Positions 52,774 to 62,831 are shown, numbered from the stretch's first letter. The stretch: 64,000 bases of DNA from an uncultured Actinomyces sp. (GCA_900545825.1 URAS01000011.1:1-64000), one strand, 5' to 3'. Translations and numbers: made by a program. Notes: generated from the letters alone by a model not told the origin.

Positions 52774-52836
52774 GGCTGGAGTAATCCTGCACCCAGGGCT
52801 GGAATAATCCTGCAGGCAAGGCTGGAGTAATCCTGC
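52774..52836. repeat. Three 17-bp repeats phased at 23 bp upstream of the ATPase gene
   Basis: GGCTGGAGTAATCCTGC occurs at 52774 and 52820 and GGCTGGAATAATCCTGC at 52797. Each contains the dyad GGA-N4-TCC. The last copy covers the -35 region of the ATPase gene, so these look like cooperative operators. Confidence 0.85.
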
Positions 52837-52845
52837 CATTTGTGG

Positions 52846-52851
52846 CACGAT
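52846..52851 (+). promoter_or_regulatory. -10 hexamer of a leaderless promoter (DUF4143 ATPase)
   Basis: CACGAT ends 6 nt before the ATG at 52858. Confidence 0.4.
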
Positions 52852-52857
52852 TGGTGC

Positions 52858-54108
52858 ATGACAGACTACGTGCCACGCATTGTCGATGCGCAATTGACCA
52901 GGGCTTTAGCCAGCTCAGGAGCCGTCCTCCTGGAGGGCGCACGCGCCACCGGCAAGACCCGCACCGCCGCCGAGTTCGCGGCCTCGCAGCTGCACCTCGA
53001 CGCCACCGATTCCGAGGCACAGCTGGCACGCACCGAACCGCAGCTCGCCCTGCCCGGCGCCACCCCTCGCCTGCTCGACGAGTACCAGATGGTCCCCGGC
53101 CTGTGGAACGAGGTCCGCCACGAAGTCGATCGGCGCGGCGAGCGCGGCCAGTTCATCCTCACCGGCTCGGCGACACCAGATAGCGACCCGCTGCGACACT
53201 CCGGCGCCGGCCGCTTCCGCCACATCCTCATGCGCACGATGACCTTCGCCGAGACCGGACACTCGACCGCCGAAGTTTCACTGCGCAGCCTTTTCACCGC
53301 CGACCAGGTGCCGCTGGCACGCTCGCAGGTCGATCTCCACGAGGTCGTCCAGCGGATCGTGCGCGGCGGATGGCCGGGCTGGTACGACCTCGACGAGGAA
53401 GAAGCGCAAGAACAAGCCCGCAGCTACATCGCCGACATCGCCCAGCACGACGTCGTCGACGTGGCCGGGCGGAACCGGAACGCCCGGCGGCTCATGGCGT
53501 TCTTCACCGCTTTCGCCGGGCTGGTCGCGCAACCCGCCAGCTACGCGGCGATGCGCCGACGGATGCAAGCGGAGGACAACCTCGATTACGGCGAGCGCGC
53601 GCCCGGCGTCATGCTCGACCTCGCCACGCGCATGTTCATCTGCGAAGACCAGCCGGCGTGGGCGCCGCGCCTGCGCTCGCGCACCGCGCTGATCCAGCTG
53701 CCGTCCCGGCATTTCGTCGACCCGTCCCTGTCGGCGGCGCTGCTGCGAGCCGGCAGTGCGCGCCTGTTGTCCGAGATGGAGACGCTCGGCTACCTGTTCG
53801 AGTCCCAAGTCGTCCACGACCTGCGCGTTTACGCCCAGGCGATGGGGGCACGCGGAGTCTTCCACTACCGCGACTCCAAAGCCCGCGACGAAATGGACGC
53901 CGTCGTCGAGGACGGCGAGGGCAACTGGATCGGCGTCGAGGTCAAGCTCGGCGAAGCACAGGTCGACGGCGCAGCCGCCAACCTGCTGCGCGTCAGCAAG
54001 CGGATCGCCAAGCAGTCGGCCGCCCTCGTCGTCATCACGCCGACAGGAATCGCCCACCGGCGCCGCGACGGCGTCTATGCGATCCCCCTGACAACACTGG
54101 GGGCGTAG
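52858..54108 (+). CDS. AAA+ ATPase with DUF4143 nuclease-like domain
   Basis: 416 residues. Walker A is GARATGKTRTA; Walker B is RLLDEYQMV, followed by ILTGSATP (sensor). The C-terminal DUF4143 half has SASLSAALL-like FVDPSLSAALLRAG and ends in a PD-(D/E)xK-like core DEMDAVVEDGEGNWIGVEVKLG. Such proteins are common in variable gene regions; roles in defence or toxin-antitoxin-like systems are suspected but not established. The ATG chosen fits a leaderless start; an in-frame TTG is 18 nt upstream. Three phased repeats upstream suggest tight self-control. Confidence 0.88.
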   Translation: MTDYVPRIVDAQLTRALASSGAVLLEGARATGKTRTAAEFAASQLHLDATDSEAQLARTEPQLALPGATPRLLDEYQMVPGLWNEVRHEVDRRGERGQFILTGSATPDSDPLRHSGAGRFRHILMRTMTFAETGHSTAEVSLRSLFTADQVPLARSQVDLHEVVQRIVRGGWPGWYDLDEEEAQEQARSYIADIAQHDVVDVAGRNRNARRLMAFFTAFAGLVAQPASYAAMRRRMQAEDNLDYGERAPGVMLDLATRMFICEDQPAWAPRLRSRTALIQLPSRHFVDPSLSAALLRAGSARLLSEMETLGYLFESQVVHDLRVYAQAMGARGVFHYRDSKARDEMDAVVEDGEGNWIGVEVKLGEAQVDGAAANLLRVSKRIAKQSAALVVITPTGIAHRRRDGVYAIPLTTLGA

Positions 54109-54205
54109 GGGCCACGCGGCTGCGACGCCCCCAACCGCCTACGCGGTTTGCGGCACGCCGGATCACTGCCTCAGCAACCGGATCTCGAACGGTGACCCAC
54201 CACGC

Positions 54206-54233
54206 TTGTCTGCCAGTTTACAGGCATTAAACT
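54206..54233 (+). promoter_or_regulatory. Likely promoter of the broken membrane-protein gene
   Basis: TTGTCT and TAAACT are separated by 16 nt, immediately before the ATG at 54238. Confidence 0.5.
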
Positions 54234-54237
54234 AACG

Positions 54238-54783
54238 ATGTCAGCTCTCAATCTGTTCCCCTGTGAGACCCTTATGACTTTCCCCACTATTCCACTATCG
54301 GCTTGGGCTAAATCTACCCTTCTGCGCTTCGGTCTTCCCGCGTTCTTTATCCTCCTGCCCGCCCATGTCATTGGCGCAGGAATTGATACTCCGGGCAGCT
54401 ACCAGTGCTGGATTCTCTGCTCGACCACGTGGTTTGCCCACTGGCTCTTCCGTAAGCTATACGGCGCGAATCCCTCACTCGAGAAGGCCAGTCGAACCTG
54501 CCGGTGGATCTGGTTCCCCGCCCTCTGAATCATCCTCTTCGGGATTATCAGCTTCTACCTGGTGATGGGCAGGGAAGACGGCTACTCGACCCCCGCGGAC
54601 ATATGGACAGAATCACTGCGGTTTTCGATGCAACAAGCCGGGGAAAATGGCGTATGGAAACTCTGCTTAATCCTCCTAGTCTACGCGGCAATCAGGGACG
54701 GCTCCGCCAACGCCCTGTCCCTCAAAGAGAAAGACCGAGAACGCCCCCGCTGGTTTCACCACCACCGCCCGCACCATCATTAA
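54238..54783 (+). pseudogene. N-terminal part of a multi-TM protein, broken by an in-frame TGA
   Basis: The frame opens at 54238 with hydrophobic segments (FGLPAFFILLPAHVIGAGI, WILCSTTWFAHWLF) and stops at TGA 54526-54528, after WIWFPAL. The same frame continues without another stop as IILFGIISFYLVMGRED and further to 54783, again encoding a TM segment. The TGA may replace a Trp TGG codon. The frame ends near a CCCCC run at about 54747; there the +1 frame carries on into the next ORF with TIINVVLAIWVSALASL. The simplest reading is a single gene inactivated by a nonsense change and a frameshift, or sequencing errors. Confidence 0.65.
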
Positions 54784-54802
54784 CGTCGTTCTCGCGATCT
54801 GG

Positions 54803-55945
54803 GTGAGCGCCCTCGCGTCCCTCACCATCACTCCCTATATCGGCCAGGTGCGCCAAATCCGGAACACCCACACATTCGCCTTCGCCTCGCCGACCGGGCC
54901 AGCCATCCACCACGGGATACATCTGCTCTACACGTCAGGCATCCTCGTCATCATTCCGGCCCTCGAGCTGCTCCTCTACGGGCTCACCTGGTGGGGCTTC
55001 CTCACCCGCGACGATGCCGACGACCCGCAGTCGATGACCGTCGAACTGACCGTGTGGGCCACCCGCATCATCAAAATCGTCGCCATTGCCTTCGCCTCCA
55101 CGTGGGTCATTGTCGGCGTCCTCAGTCTGCTCAACGACCAGCCGGCTTCGCTGTCAACGTTCCCCGGCAACTGCGCGAGCGCCTTCGAAATCCTCGGAAT
55201 CATCGTCCCGCGCGGGCATCTGGGCCTCATCGTCCTCACCATCACCCTATTCATCGCCCAAAAACTACGGAAACTCTGGGCCAACGAAACCAAACCGAGT
55301 CACAAAGATGGCGGAACGCCCGTCAAGCTCCATTCATCCACCGCACGAACGTTGAGCGCCTTCATCTTCTTCGCCGCGCGGATCGGCCTCGGCTATCTGT
55401 GGTACCGGTCGCGACCAACGGAAGAGTCACTGGGATCGTACTTGTACGGCATCGAGAACCTCTTCAGATTCCTCCACGACCACCTCATCGCCCCCATTAA
55501 AAACCCCGCGACGCTGTGGGCGCACACCGCCACGTATCTCCTCGTCGTCGCCCTCATCGGCGTCGGTATCGTCCTTGCCGTGTACATCATGATCGCAATG
55601 ATCAATGGCAGCGACGGCTACAGCGGTGGTGGCGGTGGCGGCGGCTCCAGCAGCAGCTCCAGCAGTTCTGGGAAAGCCAGCGAACCCCGCACCACCCTGA
55701 AGGTCGACCATTTGTTTTATAAAGAAGAGCTCACCGCCCATAAGGGCTGGTTTACAGAAGAACTGCGGGACGACAACTCGTTCTGGCAGCTTCCCCGCGG
55801 AGAGATCGAGCGTGGCCCCTTCGGTGACGTGACCGGCGTCACCATCGACGGCAAGAAGGGCGAGGTCAAGACACCGTTATTCGGAAGCGGGAAAGACGTC
55901 TACATCGACGGCGAGTACTACGGCCACATCGACGACGAGAAATAG
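54803..55945 (+). CDS. C-terminal part of the multi-TM protein, or a separate membrane protein
   Basis: 380 residues from a GTG without a ribosome-binding site. Five to six TM segments (GILVIIPALELLLYGLTWWGF, IVAIAFASTWVIVGVLSLL, GLIVLTITLFIAQKL, TYLLVVALIGVGIVLAVYIMIAM). A poly-Gly/poly-Ser linker (about residues 275-290) then leads to a soluble C-terminal domain with a beta pattern ending GKDVYIDGEYYGHIDDEK. The frame stays open upstream of the GTG through a TM segment, so the original start probably lay at 54238. Function unknown. Confidence 0.6.
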   Translation: MSALASLTITPYIGQVRQIRNTHTFAFASPTGPAIHHGIHLLYTSGILVIIPALELLLYGLTWWGFLTRDDADDPQSMTVELTVWATRIIKIVAIAFASTWVIVGVLSLLNDQPASLSTFPGNCASAFEILGIIVPRGHLGLIVLTITLFIAQKLRKLWANETKPSHKDGGTPVKLHSSTARTLSAFIFFAARIGLGYLWYRSRPTEESLGSYLYGIENLFRFLHDHLIAPIKNPATLWAHTATYLLVVALIGVGIVLAVYIMIAMINGSDGYSGGGGGGGSSSSSSSSGKASEPRTTLKVDHLFYKEELTAHKGWFTEELRDDNSFWQLPRGEIERGPFGDVTGVTIDGKKGEVKTPLFGSGKDVYIDGEYYGHIDDEK

Positions 55946-56041
55946 CCCAGGCTCGGCCACGAAGGATCGAGCGTGTGGGACGCAGCAGGACGTGTGGCGT
56001 CCCCGCGGCGCCCTCGGGCTGGGCAGGCGCACGCCCCCGGG

Positions 56042-56121
56042 ATGAACGTGATCTTATTTGGTCACGTTCACCGGTTTGGGGGCTTGAACGTGATCAAAGC
56101 GGACAAAAAGATCACGTTCAC
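56042..56121. repeat. Composite hairpin repeat A+B
   Basis: A hairpin 56042-56071, a 12-nt spacer CGGTTTGGGGGC, B hairpin 56084-56121. It lies between the broken membrane gene and tRNA-Lys. Confidence 0.88.
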
Positions 56122-56184
56122 GGGGTGGGGGCGGGCGGGAGCGCATGCGGAGACGCGCCGCACCCGGAAACGGGCAGAAAATAG

Positions 56185-56257
56185 TGCGCCCACAGGGGCT
56201 CGAACCCTGGACCCGCGGATTAAAAGTCCGCTGCTCTACCAACTGAGCTATAGGCGC
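56185..56257 (-). tRNA. tRNA-Lys (anticodon TTT)
   Basis: 73 nt. Acceptor GCGCCTA/TGGGCGC with discriminator A; D-arm AGCTCAGTTGGTAGAGC; anticodon stem GCGGA around CTTTTAA; T-arm CAGGGTTCGAGCCCTG. CCA is not encoded. It borders the accessory stretch to its left. Confidence 0.97.
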
Positions 56258-56334
56258 AACGTCGCTAGTGTAACCGAGGGCGCCCGTCCTCGCGCAAACT
56301 GGCGCCAATCATGGGCTCCCGGGAGCCGCGCGGC

Positions 56335-56832
56335 CTAGTCGATCGCCTCGATGTCGACGAACTCGGCGCCGGTCAGCTTCGCGAGGTCGTCCGGCGCGAC
56401 GCCGACCGACATGCCGCGTTTCCCGCCAGAAACCAGAATCTCGTCGAACCCGCGCGCCGACGCATCAATGAACGTCCGGTGCGTTGTCGTCTGCCCCAGC
56501 GGCGAAATCCCGCCGACGACGTACCCCGTGCGGCGCTGCGCGACGGCAGGGTCGGCCATCTGGGCGTTCTTGTGTCCGGCGGCCTTCGCGACGAGTTTCA
56601 GCGACAGGTGCGCGGTCACGGGAACGCAGGCGACGACGAACTCGCCGCCCTCACACTCGACCAGCAGCGTCTTGAACATCCGCGCCGGATCGCCACCGAT
56701 CTGGGCGGCAGCCTCGCCGCCAAACGACTTCGCGCGCGCCGAATGGGTATACGTGTAGACGCGGTAGGCGACGCCGGCGTCCTCCAACTGCGCGAGGGCG
56801 CGCGTGGCCGCGCCGCGATGCTTCTTGCCCAT
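56335..56832 (-). CDS. ybaK: Cys-tRNA(Pro)/aminoacyl-tRNA deacylase YbaK
   Basis: 165 residues of the YbaK/ProX editing family, which hydrolyses Cys-tRNA-Pro in trans. Motifs are GVAYRVYTYTHS, ARMFKTLLVECEGGEFVVACVPV (the conserved Lys), and GYVVGGISPLGQ with TFIDASARGFDEILVSGGKRGM. Its only close neighbour on the same strand is tRNA-Lys. Confidence 0.93.
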   Translation of the reverse strand: MGKKHRGAATRALAQLEDAGVAYRVYTYTHSARAKSFGGEAAAQIGGDPARMFKTLLVECEGGEFVVACVPVTAHLSLKLVAKAAGHKNAQMADPAVAQRRTGYVVGGISPLGQTTTHRTFIDASARGFDEILVSGGKRGMSVGVAPDDLAKLTGAEFVDIEAID

Positions 56833-56983
56833 GGCTGCTCCTCTCCCCCGTCACGACTCCCCCTTCACGATACGCGCCGCCTGCCCACCGACCCGCCTGG
56901 ACCTTACCCGCATACACCCCTGCGCTGCGAGCGCTCGTGCGAGACAATGGAGTGCACGTACCCGCCACTACAAAGGAGTCACC

Positions 56984-57607
56984 ATGGGTTCCGCCCCGTT
57001 CCGCCGCCCGGCCCCCCTCGAGCCCGCCGACGCTGAAGCGATCGAGGCCCACGTCGATATTCCCGCCGACTCCGAGGTCGCCCACGCCTCCGCCGGGCTG
57101 CTACTGGGCCGCGACGACGAACAGTCACTACAGGCGCTGCTCGAGGTCATCCGCTCCGGCGGCGTCGACACGGTGTGCGAACTGTGGTCGTCGTCCCCGG
57201 CCACCACGCTGCCGGGCGTCATGTGGCGGCTCTACCTCATCCACCAGTGGGCGGTCCGCGACCCCGACCAGCTGGCGCGCCGCTACCGCGAAGGCCTGGC
57301 CGCGCCCGTCGTCCCGGGCGTCCCCGAGGGCGTCACCGTGGGCCTCGACGACACGCTCCACGCGATCGGGGCGCTGCTGCGCGGCGACTGGGCACAAGGC
57401 GAACACCCGGAGCTCTGGCACCTGCTGGCCAGAACCGGCGTCATGCTGCGGATCCTGGCCGCCGGCGTGACGTTCGGCGACGAATGGATCACCGAGCCGA
57501 CCGACGCCCTCGCCGACTACGTGACAACCCGCGCGGCCGCCCTCACCCGCACCGCCGAAGAACTGCATGAAGCCGCCCGCCGCGCCCGCGCCGGCCAGCT
57601 AGATTAG
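56984..57607 (+). CDS. Conserved actinobacterial protein of unknown function
   Basis: 208 residues, mostly helical (SLQALLEVIRSGGVDTVCELW, GVMWRLYLIHQWAVRDPDQLARRYREG, ALADYVTTRAAALTRTAEELHEAARRA). AAAGGAG is 7 nt before the ATG; the frame upstream overlaps the divergent ybaK region. It lies 34 nt upstream of ppk and is probably co-transcribed with it. I do not recognise a catalytic motif. Confidence 0.75.
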   Translation: MGSAPFRRPAPLEPADAEAIEAHVDIPADSEVAHASAGLLLGRDDEQSLQALLEVIRSGGVDTVCELWSSSPATTLPGVMWRLYLIHQWAVRDPDQLARRYREGLAAPVVPGVPEGVTVGLDDTLHAIGALLRGDWAQGEHPELWHLLARTGVMLRILAAGVTFGDEWITEPTDALADYVTTRAAALTRTAEELHEAARRARAGQLD

Positions 57608-57641
57608 ATGTGACACCCGTGAGTGGAAAGGTCCTCCAACG

Positions 57642-59990
57642 ATGACTACCGCAGAAAACCCTCAGCCGGACGCCAGCAAAGACGCGGCCCCGGATTTCGA
57701 GCCGGCAACCGCCGACGAACTGCTCACCTCCAAGATCGCGCCCGAACAGTTCCCCGGCCGCGACTACGACGACCGCCAATACGAGGACGACGACGACTCC
57801 GGCGAAGACGAGCCCCTGTTCAAGACCGTCCCCAACCTGCCTGACCTGCGCAAAGTCCAACCGCTGGGCCTCGAGCACCCGCTGCCGAAAGGCCGCTACG
57901 GCGACCGCGAACTGTCGTGGATGCAGTTCAACGAGCGCGTCCTCGAACAGGCCGAAGACCCCACGCTGCCGCTGCTGGAACGCGCCTGGTTCACGACGAT
58001 CTTCACGTCGAACCTCGACGAGTTCTACATGGTCCGCGTCGCCGGCCTCAAACGGCGCATCGCCGCGGGAATCGCCCGCACATCCGCATCCGGCCTGACG
58101 CCGCGGCAGGTGCTCGACGGCATCACCGAACGCGCCCAGGTGCTGTGCACCCGCCAAGCCCAGTTCGTCCAAAACGAACTGCTGCCCGAGCTGGCAAAAG
58201 AGGGCCTCAACATCGTCCGCTGGGACGCGCTGGAAGAGGGCGACCGCGACAAGCTCCACTCATACTTCCGCCGCCAAGTCTTCCCGATCCTCACGCCGCT
58301 GGCGGTCGACCCGTCACACCCGTTCCCCTACATTTCCGGCCTGTCCCTCAACCTCGCGGTCGTCCTCCGCAACCCGCTGACCGGCAAACAGCACTTCGCG
58401 CGGGTCAAGATCCCCGAGTCGCTGCCGCGCCTCGTCTGCGTCGAACAAGTGACCCGCCAAATCAGCCCCGAGGACGCCCTCGACGTCTTCGGCAAGGCCA
58501 CGTTCGTGCCGATGGAAGACATCATCGGCGCCCACCTCGACCACCTGTTCCCCGGCATGGAGGTGCTCGAACACCACGCGTTCCGCCTCACCCGCAACGA
58601 GGACCTGGAAGTCGAAGAGGACGACGCCGAAAACCTCCTCACCGCGATGGAAGCCGAGCTGCTGCGCCGCCGCTTCGGCCCCGCCGTCCGCCTGGAGGTC
58701 GCCGAAGGCATCACCCCGATGGTCAAGTCGTTCCTCGTCTCGCGCCTGGAAATCGGCCCCGAGGACGTCTTCGTCCTGCCCGAACCGCTGGATTTGGGCT
58801 GCCTCAACGAGCTGCACGACCTCGACCTGCGCACCCTGAAATACCACGCGTTCGTGCCCGCCACGGCGTCCGGCCTCTCCGAGGTCGAGTCGGCGACGCC
58901 CACCGACATTTTCGCGGCGATCCGCGCACACGACATCCTCGTCCACCACCCGTACGACTCGTTCTCGACGTCGGTCCAGCACTTCGTCACGTCGGCCGCC
59001 CGCGACCCGCGGGTCCGCTCGATCAAACAGACGCTCTACCGCACGTCCTCGGACTCGCCGATCGTGTCCGCGCTGATCGAGGCCGCACAAAACGGCAAAC
59101 AGGTCCTGGCGATTGTCGAGATCAAAGCCCGTTTCGACGAGGACGCCAACATTACCTGGGCACGCAAACTCGAACGCGCCGGCGTCCACGTCGTCTACGG
59201 CATGGTCGGCCTCAAGACACACTGCAAACTCTCGATGGCCGTCCGCGAAGACAGCGACGGGATGCGGCGTTACTGCCACGTCGGCACCGGCAACTACCAT
59301 CCCAAGACCGCGCGCGGCTACGAGGACCTCGGCCTGCTGACCTGCGACCGCGACGTCGCACAGGATCTCACGCGCCTGTTCAACCAGCTGTCGGGCTACG
59401 CGCCACGCACGTCCTACCAGCGCCTGTTGGTCGCGCCGCGGACCATCCGGCCCGGCCTCATCGAGCGGATCGAACGCGAGGCCGCGAACAAGCAGGCCGG
59501 CAAAGACGCCTACATCGGCATCAAGGTGAATTCTCTGGTCGACGAGGCCGTCACCGACGCCCTCTACCGCGCGTCGCAGGCGGGCGTGCCCATCGACATC
59601 GTGTGCCGCGGCATCTGCACGATCCGGCCCGGCATCAAGGGGCTCAGCGAGAACATCCGCGTGCGGTCCATCCTCGGGCGGTTCCTCGAGCACTCGCGTA
59701 TCTACGCGTTCTGCAACGACGGCGACCACGAGGTGTGGATCGGCTCGGCCGACCTCATGCACCGCAACCTCGACCGCCGCGTCGAAGCGCTCATCCGGGT
59801 GAGCGACCCCGACATGATCGAGGAACTCTACGACCTCGTCCAACGCGAAGCCGCGCCGACGACGTCCTCGTGGCACCTGCGCCGCTCGGGCACGTGGAAG
59901 CGCCACCAGTTCGACAAGAACGGGAACCCGCTCGACGACATCCAGGAAGTCCTCATGGCCACGTCGAATTCGCGAATGACCGGCCGTTAG
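57642..59990 (+). CDS. ppk: Polyphosphate kinase 1
   Basis: Makes polyphosphate from ATP. 782 residues with an acidic N-terminal extension of about 80 residues (YEDDDDSGEDEPLF). The N domain begins ELSWMQFNERVLEQAEDPTLPLLER. HPFPYISGLSLNLAV, HHPYDSFSTSVQHFV and KTHCKLSMAVRED follow; the phosphorylated His is in TGNYHPKTARGYEDLGLLT-type sequence (GTGNYHP). EHSRIYAFCNDG and SADLMHRNLDRRVE are typical C-terminal blocks. A strong bidirectional terminator follows. Confidence 0.95.
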   Translation: MTTAENPQPDASKDAAPDFEPATADELLTSKIAPEQFPGRDYDDRQYEDDDDSGEDEPLFKTVPNLPDLRKVQPLGLEHPLPKGRYGDRELSWMQFNERVLEQAEDPTLPLLERAWFTTIFTSNLDEFYMVRVAGLKRRIAAGIARTSASGLTPRQVLDGITERAQVLCTRQAQFVQNELLPELAKEGLNIVRWDALEEGDRDKLHSYFRRQVFPILTPLAVDPSHPFPYISGLSLNLAVVLRNPLTGKQHFARVKIPESLPRLVCVEQVTRQISPEDALDVFGKATFVPMEDIIGAHLDHLFPGMEVLEHHAFRLTRNEDLEVEEDDAENLLTAMEAELLRRRFGPAVRLEVAEGITPMVKSFLVSRLEIGPEDVFVLPEPLDLGCLNELHDLDLRTLKYHAFVPATASGLSEVESATPTDIFAAIRAHDILVHHPYDSFSTSVQHFVTSAARDPRVRSIKQTLYRTSSDSPIVSALIEAAQNGKQVLAIVEIKARFDEDANITWARKLERAGVHVVYGMVGLKTHCKLSMAVREDSDGMRRYCHVGTGNYHPKTARGYEDLGLLTCDRDVAQDLTRLFNQLSGYAPRTSYQRLLVAPRTIRPGLIERIEREAANKQAGKDAYIGIKVNSLVDEAVTDALYRASQAGVPIDIVCRGICTIRPGIKGLSENIRVRSILGRFLEHSRIYAFCNDGDHEVWIGSADLMHRNLDRRVEALIRVSDPDMIEELYDLVQREAAPTTSSWHLRRSGTWKRHQFDKNGNPLDDIQEVLMATSNSRMTGR

Positions 59991-60012
59991 GCCAGGTCAC
60001 GCGTCATAGTCG

Positions 60013-60056
60013 CGGGCGCCGCTCGTGCCGGGTGTGTCCGGCATCGGCGGCGCCCG
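60013..60056. terminator. Bidirectional terminator between ppk and the thioredoxin gene
   Basis: A long stem, CGGGCGCCG with a second inner stem TGCCGG/CCGGCA, closes with CGGCGCCCG followed by GTTTG. Confidence 0.75.
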
Positions 60057-60062
60057 TTTGTG

Positions 60063-60386
60063 TCACGACTCCAACACGCCCGCGAGCGCGACGAGGATAT
60101 CGTTGCGGGTCGCGTCGCCGGTGACGCGGGCAACCTCGGCGCCGTCTTTCATGACGAGGACGGTCGGCAGCGTGCGAACGCCCAGTTCACGGTCGATTCG
60201 GGTGGTGCCGACGTTGACGCGGAAGAAGCCGACGCGTTCGCCCAGCAGCGAGGCGATCTGGTCGACGATCGGCCGCTGAAGCATGCACGACGTACACCAC
60301 GGACCCCAAAACTCGATACACGCGGGGCGATCGCCGGCGATCTGGTCGCGCCACGTGTCGTCCTCGAGGTCGACGACGGTTCCCAT
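60063..60386 (-). CDS. Thioredoxin-like protein with atypical WCTSC active site
   Basis: 107 residues with a thioredoxin fold. The redox motif is IEFWGPWCTSCMLQRPIV (Cys31 and Cys34) instead of WCGPC. The cis-Pro loop is RTLPTVLVMKDG. GGGGAGGG before the ATG sets the start; an in-frame extension upstream lacks support. The altered dipeptide between the cysteines should change redox potential, so it may be a specialised reductase or oxidase rather than the general thioredoxin. Confidence 0.85.
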   Translation of the reverse strand: MGTVVDLEDDTWRDQIAGDRPACIEFWGPWCTSCMLQRPIVDQIASLLGERVGFFRVNVGTTRIDRELGVRTLPTVLVMKDGAEVARVTGDATRNDILVALAGVLES

Positions 60387-60483
60387 CGGCCCTCCCCTCG
60401 CCTGATCGCATGATGTTCCCGCGTGATTCCCGCGTGCCCCAGTGTAGTGGCGGGCCCCGCCGGCCGCCCTCGCAGACAGCAAC

Positions 60484-60513
60484 GGGGCCTCCCCGAAAAA
60501 TCGAGGAGGCCCC
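60484..60513 (-). terminator. Terminator-like hairpin after the PTS EIIC gene
   Basis: A perfect 9-bp stem GGGGCCTCC/GGAGGCCCC with a 12-nt loop, 28 nt beyond the EIIC stop. Confidence 0.6.
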
Positions 60514-60540
60514 GCGCCAATCGTCACCTAGCGGTGGCGA

Positions 60541-61971
<1,431 letters not shown>

Positions 61972-62013
61972 ATGTGTACTCTTCCTTGAGGAACCGTGCG
62001 CCAAGGCGCCTGT

Positions 62014-62029
62014 GGTTGTCTAGACCAGC
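62014..62029. promoter_or_regulatory. DasR/NagR (dre-like) operator in the EIIC-gntR divergent region
   Basis: The TCTAGACCA core is perfect for the dre consensus; the left half (GGTTG) is weaker. It lies 43 nt upstream of the EIIC start. Confidence 0.65.
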
Positions 62030-62077
62030 GCTCCCATTAGAACCCGCAGAATGGCCCTGAGTCAAGACGCGCACCCC

Positions 62078-62083
62078 TAAGAT
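62078..62083 (+). promoter_or_regulatory. -10 hexamer of a leaderless promoter (gntR)
   Basis: TAAGAT ends 7 nt before the GTG at 62091 and overlaps the alternative ATG at 62082, favouring the GTG. Confidence 0.45.
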
Positions 62084-62090
62084 GAATGAT

Positions 62091-62816
62091 GTGAAGTATC
62101 TCGAGATCTGCACCTACCTCTCGGAGCTCGTCGGCTCTGAGCTCGGACCTGGCGATAAGATCCCGTCCGAACGTGCACTCTGTGACCAATTCAACGTTTC
62201 CCGCATGACCGTTCGGCAGGCCGTCGACGTCCTCGTCAACGAGGGCGTCCTCGTGCGTCGGCAAGGCCGGGGAACGTTCGTCGCGCAAGAGAAACTCGAC
62301 CTCCAGCTGCGGATCACGTCGTTCAGCCAGGAAATGCGGATGCGCGGCATGGTGCCGTCGACGAAACTGCTCGAGGCGGACGAACTGAAGCCGCCGACGT
62401 TTATCGCGCGGGCGCTGGGGCTCGACGACGACGCCACCGCGTTCTATCTGCGCCGGCTGCGCTACGCCGACGACGCGCCGATGAGCCTCGAAGAGTCGTG
62501 GCTGCCCGCCGCGCTGCTGCCCGGCTTCATCACGCCGACGCCGCCCGAATCGATCTACGGCGAACTACAAACCCGCGGATTCCGGCCCACCTGGGGCGAA
62601 GACACCATCGAATCCGTCAACGTCGACATCGCCCTCGCGCAACTGCTCGAGGTCGAACCCGGCGCCGCCGGCATCCACGTGACCCGCCGGACGTTCGCCG
62701 AGGCCGTCCCCGTCGACTTCACCGTGTCCATCTATCGGGGCGACCGGTACAAACTCTGGGTTCCGATCTCCCAGCCGCTCTCGCCCATCTATCCGCACCA
62801 GGCCCAGCGCTACTGA
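62091..62816 (+). CDS. GntR/HutC-family regulator (DasR/NagR-like)
   Basis: About 241 residues. Winged HTH with KIPSERALCDQFNVSRMTVRQAVDVLVNEGVLVRRQGRGTFVA. The C-terminal UTRA/UbiC effector domain has TSFSQEMRMRGMVPSTKLLE and FYLRRLRYADDAPMSLEESWLP. This is the DasR/NagR type that binds phosphorylated amino sugars. The start is GTG by leaderless spacing, or an ATG 9 nt upstream. It lies between divergent EIIC and downstream EIIB and is flanked by dre-like sites, so it is the obvious PTS regulator. Confidence 0.92.
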   Translation: MKYLEICTYLSELVGSELGPGDKIPSERALCDQFNVSRMTVRQAVDVLVNEGVLVRRQGRGTFVAQEKLDLQLRITSFSQEMRMRGMVPSTKLLEADELKPPTFIARALGLDDDATAFYLRRLRYADDAPMSLEESWLPAALLPGFITPTPPESIYGELQTRGFRPTWGEDTIESVNVDIALAQLLEVEPGAAGIHVTRRTFAEAVPVDFTVSIYRGDRYKLWVPISQPLSPIYPHQAQRY

Positions 62817-62831
62817 CCCGAGGAGCCAACC

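Noticed and set aside
54526..54528. Selenocysteine or programmed readthrough at the TGA
   Set aside because: No SECIS-like structure or selenoprotein family match was visible, and the second disruption (frameshift) makes gene decay or sequence error simpler.
56054..56308. An 84-codon minus-strand frame over tRNA-Lys
   Set aside because: It translates the tRNA gene and the hairpin repeat; the typical AQLVEQRTFNPRVQGSSPCG product is a well-known tRNA artefact.
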